Assembly: GCA_900755085.1 (NCBI GenBank)
Contig: CAAEFF010000020.1
Span: forward strand, 1 to 5,034
From: an uncultured Streptococcus sp.
GTDB lineage: Bacteria; Bacillota; Bacilli; Lactobacillales; Streptococcaceae
Length of the DNA stretch: 5,034 bases
Direction of reading: 5' to 3'
Shown here: one piece after another, positions 4,617-5,034 of the stretch
Position numbering within the stretch: the first letter of the stretch is position 1
How the letters are laid out: the number at the start of each line of letters is the position of its first letter
Program-made: the position numbers and the translations under genes
The notes under the pieces: model-generated
Database searches by the model: none
The model's input: only the letters and a program-made list of their open reading frames with translations
Told to the model about the DNA's origin: nothing

Positions 4617-4931
4617 ATGATGAGAAAATTACTTGGACTTGGATTTATTCTGGCAGCTCTTGCGGTTATCACAATGGGAATGGTTGGCTTTCCAAAGATC
4701 GATGTGAATATCTGGCCTTTATTCCCCGTTCTCTTATTTGCCTTCTTCACTCTTGAAAATCTGATGAAACAGGACTACAAGGTAAGTGTCATCTGTGCTT
4801 TAATTGCTCTGATGATTGCAAACGCGATCTACGATCTCTTGCCGCTTTCAAATGGCTTAGTGATCACAGCGGGTGTCCTCGCTTGCGTGGGTCTTAGTTT
4901 TCTTTTACCGGATAAGAATAGCAACAAATAA
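4617..4931 (+). CDS. Small four-helix membrane protein of unknown function
   Basis: The product is 104 residues (105 if read from ATG 4614) and almost entirely hydrophobic. Numbered from 4614, helices lie near 7-26, 33-49, 56-77 and 80-98, with a short polar tail (PDKNSNK). The N-terminus is basic (MRK) and there is no cleavable-looking signal. The pattern of paired short helices with a W-P motif (NIWPLFPVLL, 32-41) vaguely recalls the transmembrane part of LiaF-type or DUF5668-type envelope-stress proteins. That is a resemblance only, and no function is assigned. Three consecutive ATGs (4614, 4617, 4620) are available. GAGG (4607-4610) is 3, 6 and 9 nt from them, so 4617 is preferred and 4620 is possible. 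The gene has its own promoter and is bracketed by two related hairpins. I see no terminator with a U-tract directly after it on this strand. Confidence 0.82.
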   Translation: MMRKLLGLGFILAALAVITMGMVGFPKIDVNIWPLFPVLLFAFFTLENLMKQDYKVSVICALIALMIANAIYDLLPLSNGLVITAGVLACVGLSFLLPDKNSNK

Positions 4932-4936
4932 AGAAA

Positions 4937-5034
4937 GAGAGTGGGACAGAAATCGGTCATTCGTTAGAATTCGATTTCGTCGTCCCACCTCCGCACAGTT
5001 GAGTAGGGCTGTAAAAGCTGATGAAATCAGCGTA
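4937..5034. repeat. Structured intergenic repeat (element B), truncated by the window edge
   Basis: Hairpin 1: GTGGGAC (4941-4947) pairs with GTCCCAC (4982-4988) and GAAATCG (4949-4955) with CGATTTC (4972-4978), with a 16-nt loop and a small internal loop. Hairpin 2: ACAG (4995-4998) with CTGT (5009-5012). Hairpin 3: GCTGAT (5017-5022) with ATCAGC (5026-5031), loop GAA. The string GTGGGACAGAAATCG followed by the CTCCGCACAGTTGAGTAGGG tail matches my memory of a dispersed intergenic repeat in mitis-group streptococci; I cannot name its family with certainty. It starts about 6 nt after the small membrane protein stop. Read on the - strand, hairpin 1 ends in a T-rich tail (TCTCTTTCTTT), so it may terminate leftward transcription. 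Confidence 0.6.

Noticed and set aside
4550..4756. Alternative + strand frame overlapping the small membrane protein
   Set aside because: It starts inside the promoter region, has no ribosome-binding site, and ends within the better-supported gene.

Overview
The window looks like chromosomal DNA of a low-GC Gram-positive coccus, most likely a Streptococcus and probably of the mitis group. This rests on the fructose-bisphosphate aldolase C-terminus, the AT-rich intergenic regions with near-consensus sigma-A promoters and U-tailed hairpins, the tRNA lacking an encoded CCA, and a right-hand repeat of a type I recall from mitis-group intergenic regions. Genus assignment is by recognition, not by a search. 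All genes read on the + strand.

Layout. (1) 2-265 is the last 87 codons of fba (class II fructose-bisphosphate aldolase), closed by a strong terminator (276-307). (2) 356-1288 encodes a membrane-anchored alpha/beta hydrolase with its own promoter (321-349). That promoter places the transcription start at or next to the ATG, so the mRNA is probably leaderless. A terminator lies about 100 nt downstream (1391-1418). (3) 1289-1647 is a gene-free stretch holding that terminator, an AT-rich hairpin, a catabolite-control (cre)-like palindrome overlapping the -35 of a near-perfect promoter (1510-1538), and a leader of about 100 nt. The leader contains a 15-codon upstream ORF (1598-1645) that ends 2 nt before the next start codon. 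(4) 1648-4247 is a tightly packed three-gene operon for an ABC-2 type exporter: one ATPase and two different six-helix-class permeases, separated by single nucleotides and followed by a terminator (4261-4287). (5) 4348-4420 is tRNA-Thr(CGU), with an extended -10 promoter and a terminator hairpin. (6) 4497-4613 holds a 15-nt direct repeat, a palindrome just upstream of a promoter, and the leader of a small gene. (7) 4617-4931 encodes a four-helix membrane protein of unknown function. (8) 4937-5034 is a structured intergenic repeat that runs off the window edge. Its first hairpin is an inverted relative of the tRNA terminator hairpin.

How the parts work together. The ATPase and two permeases should form one membrane exporter, with an ATPase dimer on a permease heterodimer; its cargo cannot be read from the sequence. 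The fba, hydrolase, tRNA and small-membrane-protein units each have their own promoter or terminator and look independently transcribed. I see no phage, IS, CRISPR or toxin-antitoxin signature. The most unusual points are the leader ORF and cre-like site before the exporter, the leaderless hydrolase gene, the palindrome before the small membrane gene, and the inverted hairpin pair flanking that gene.
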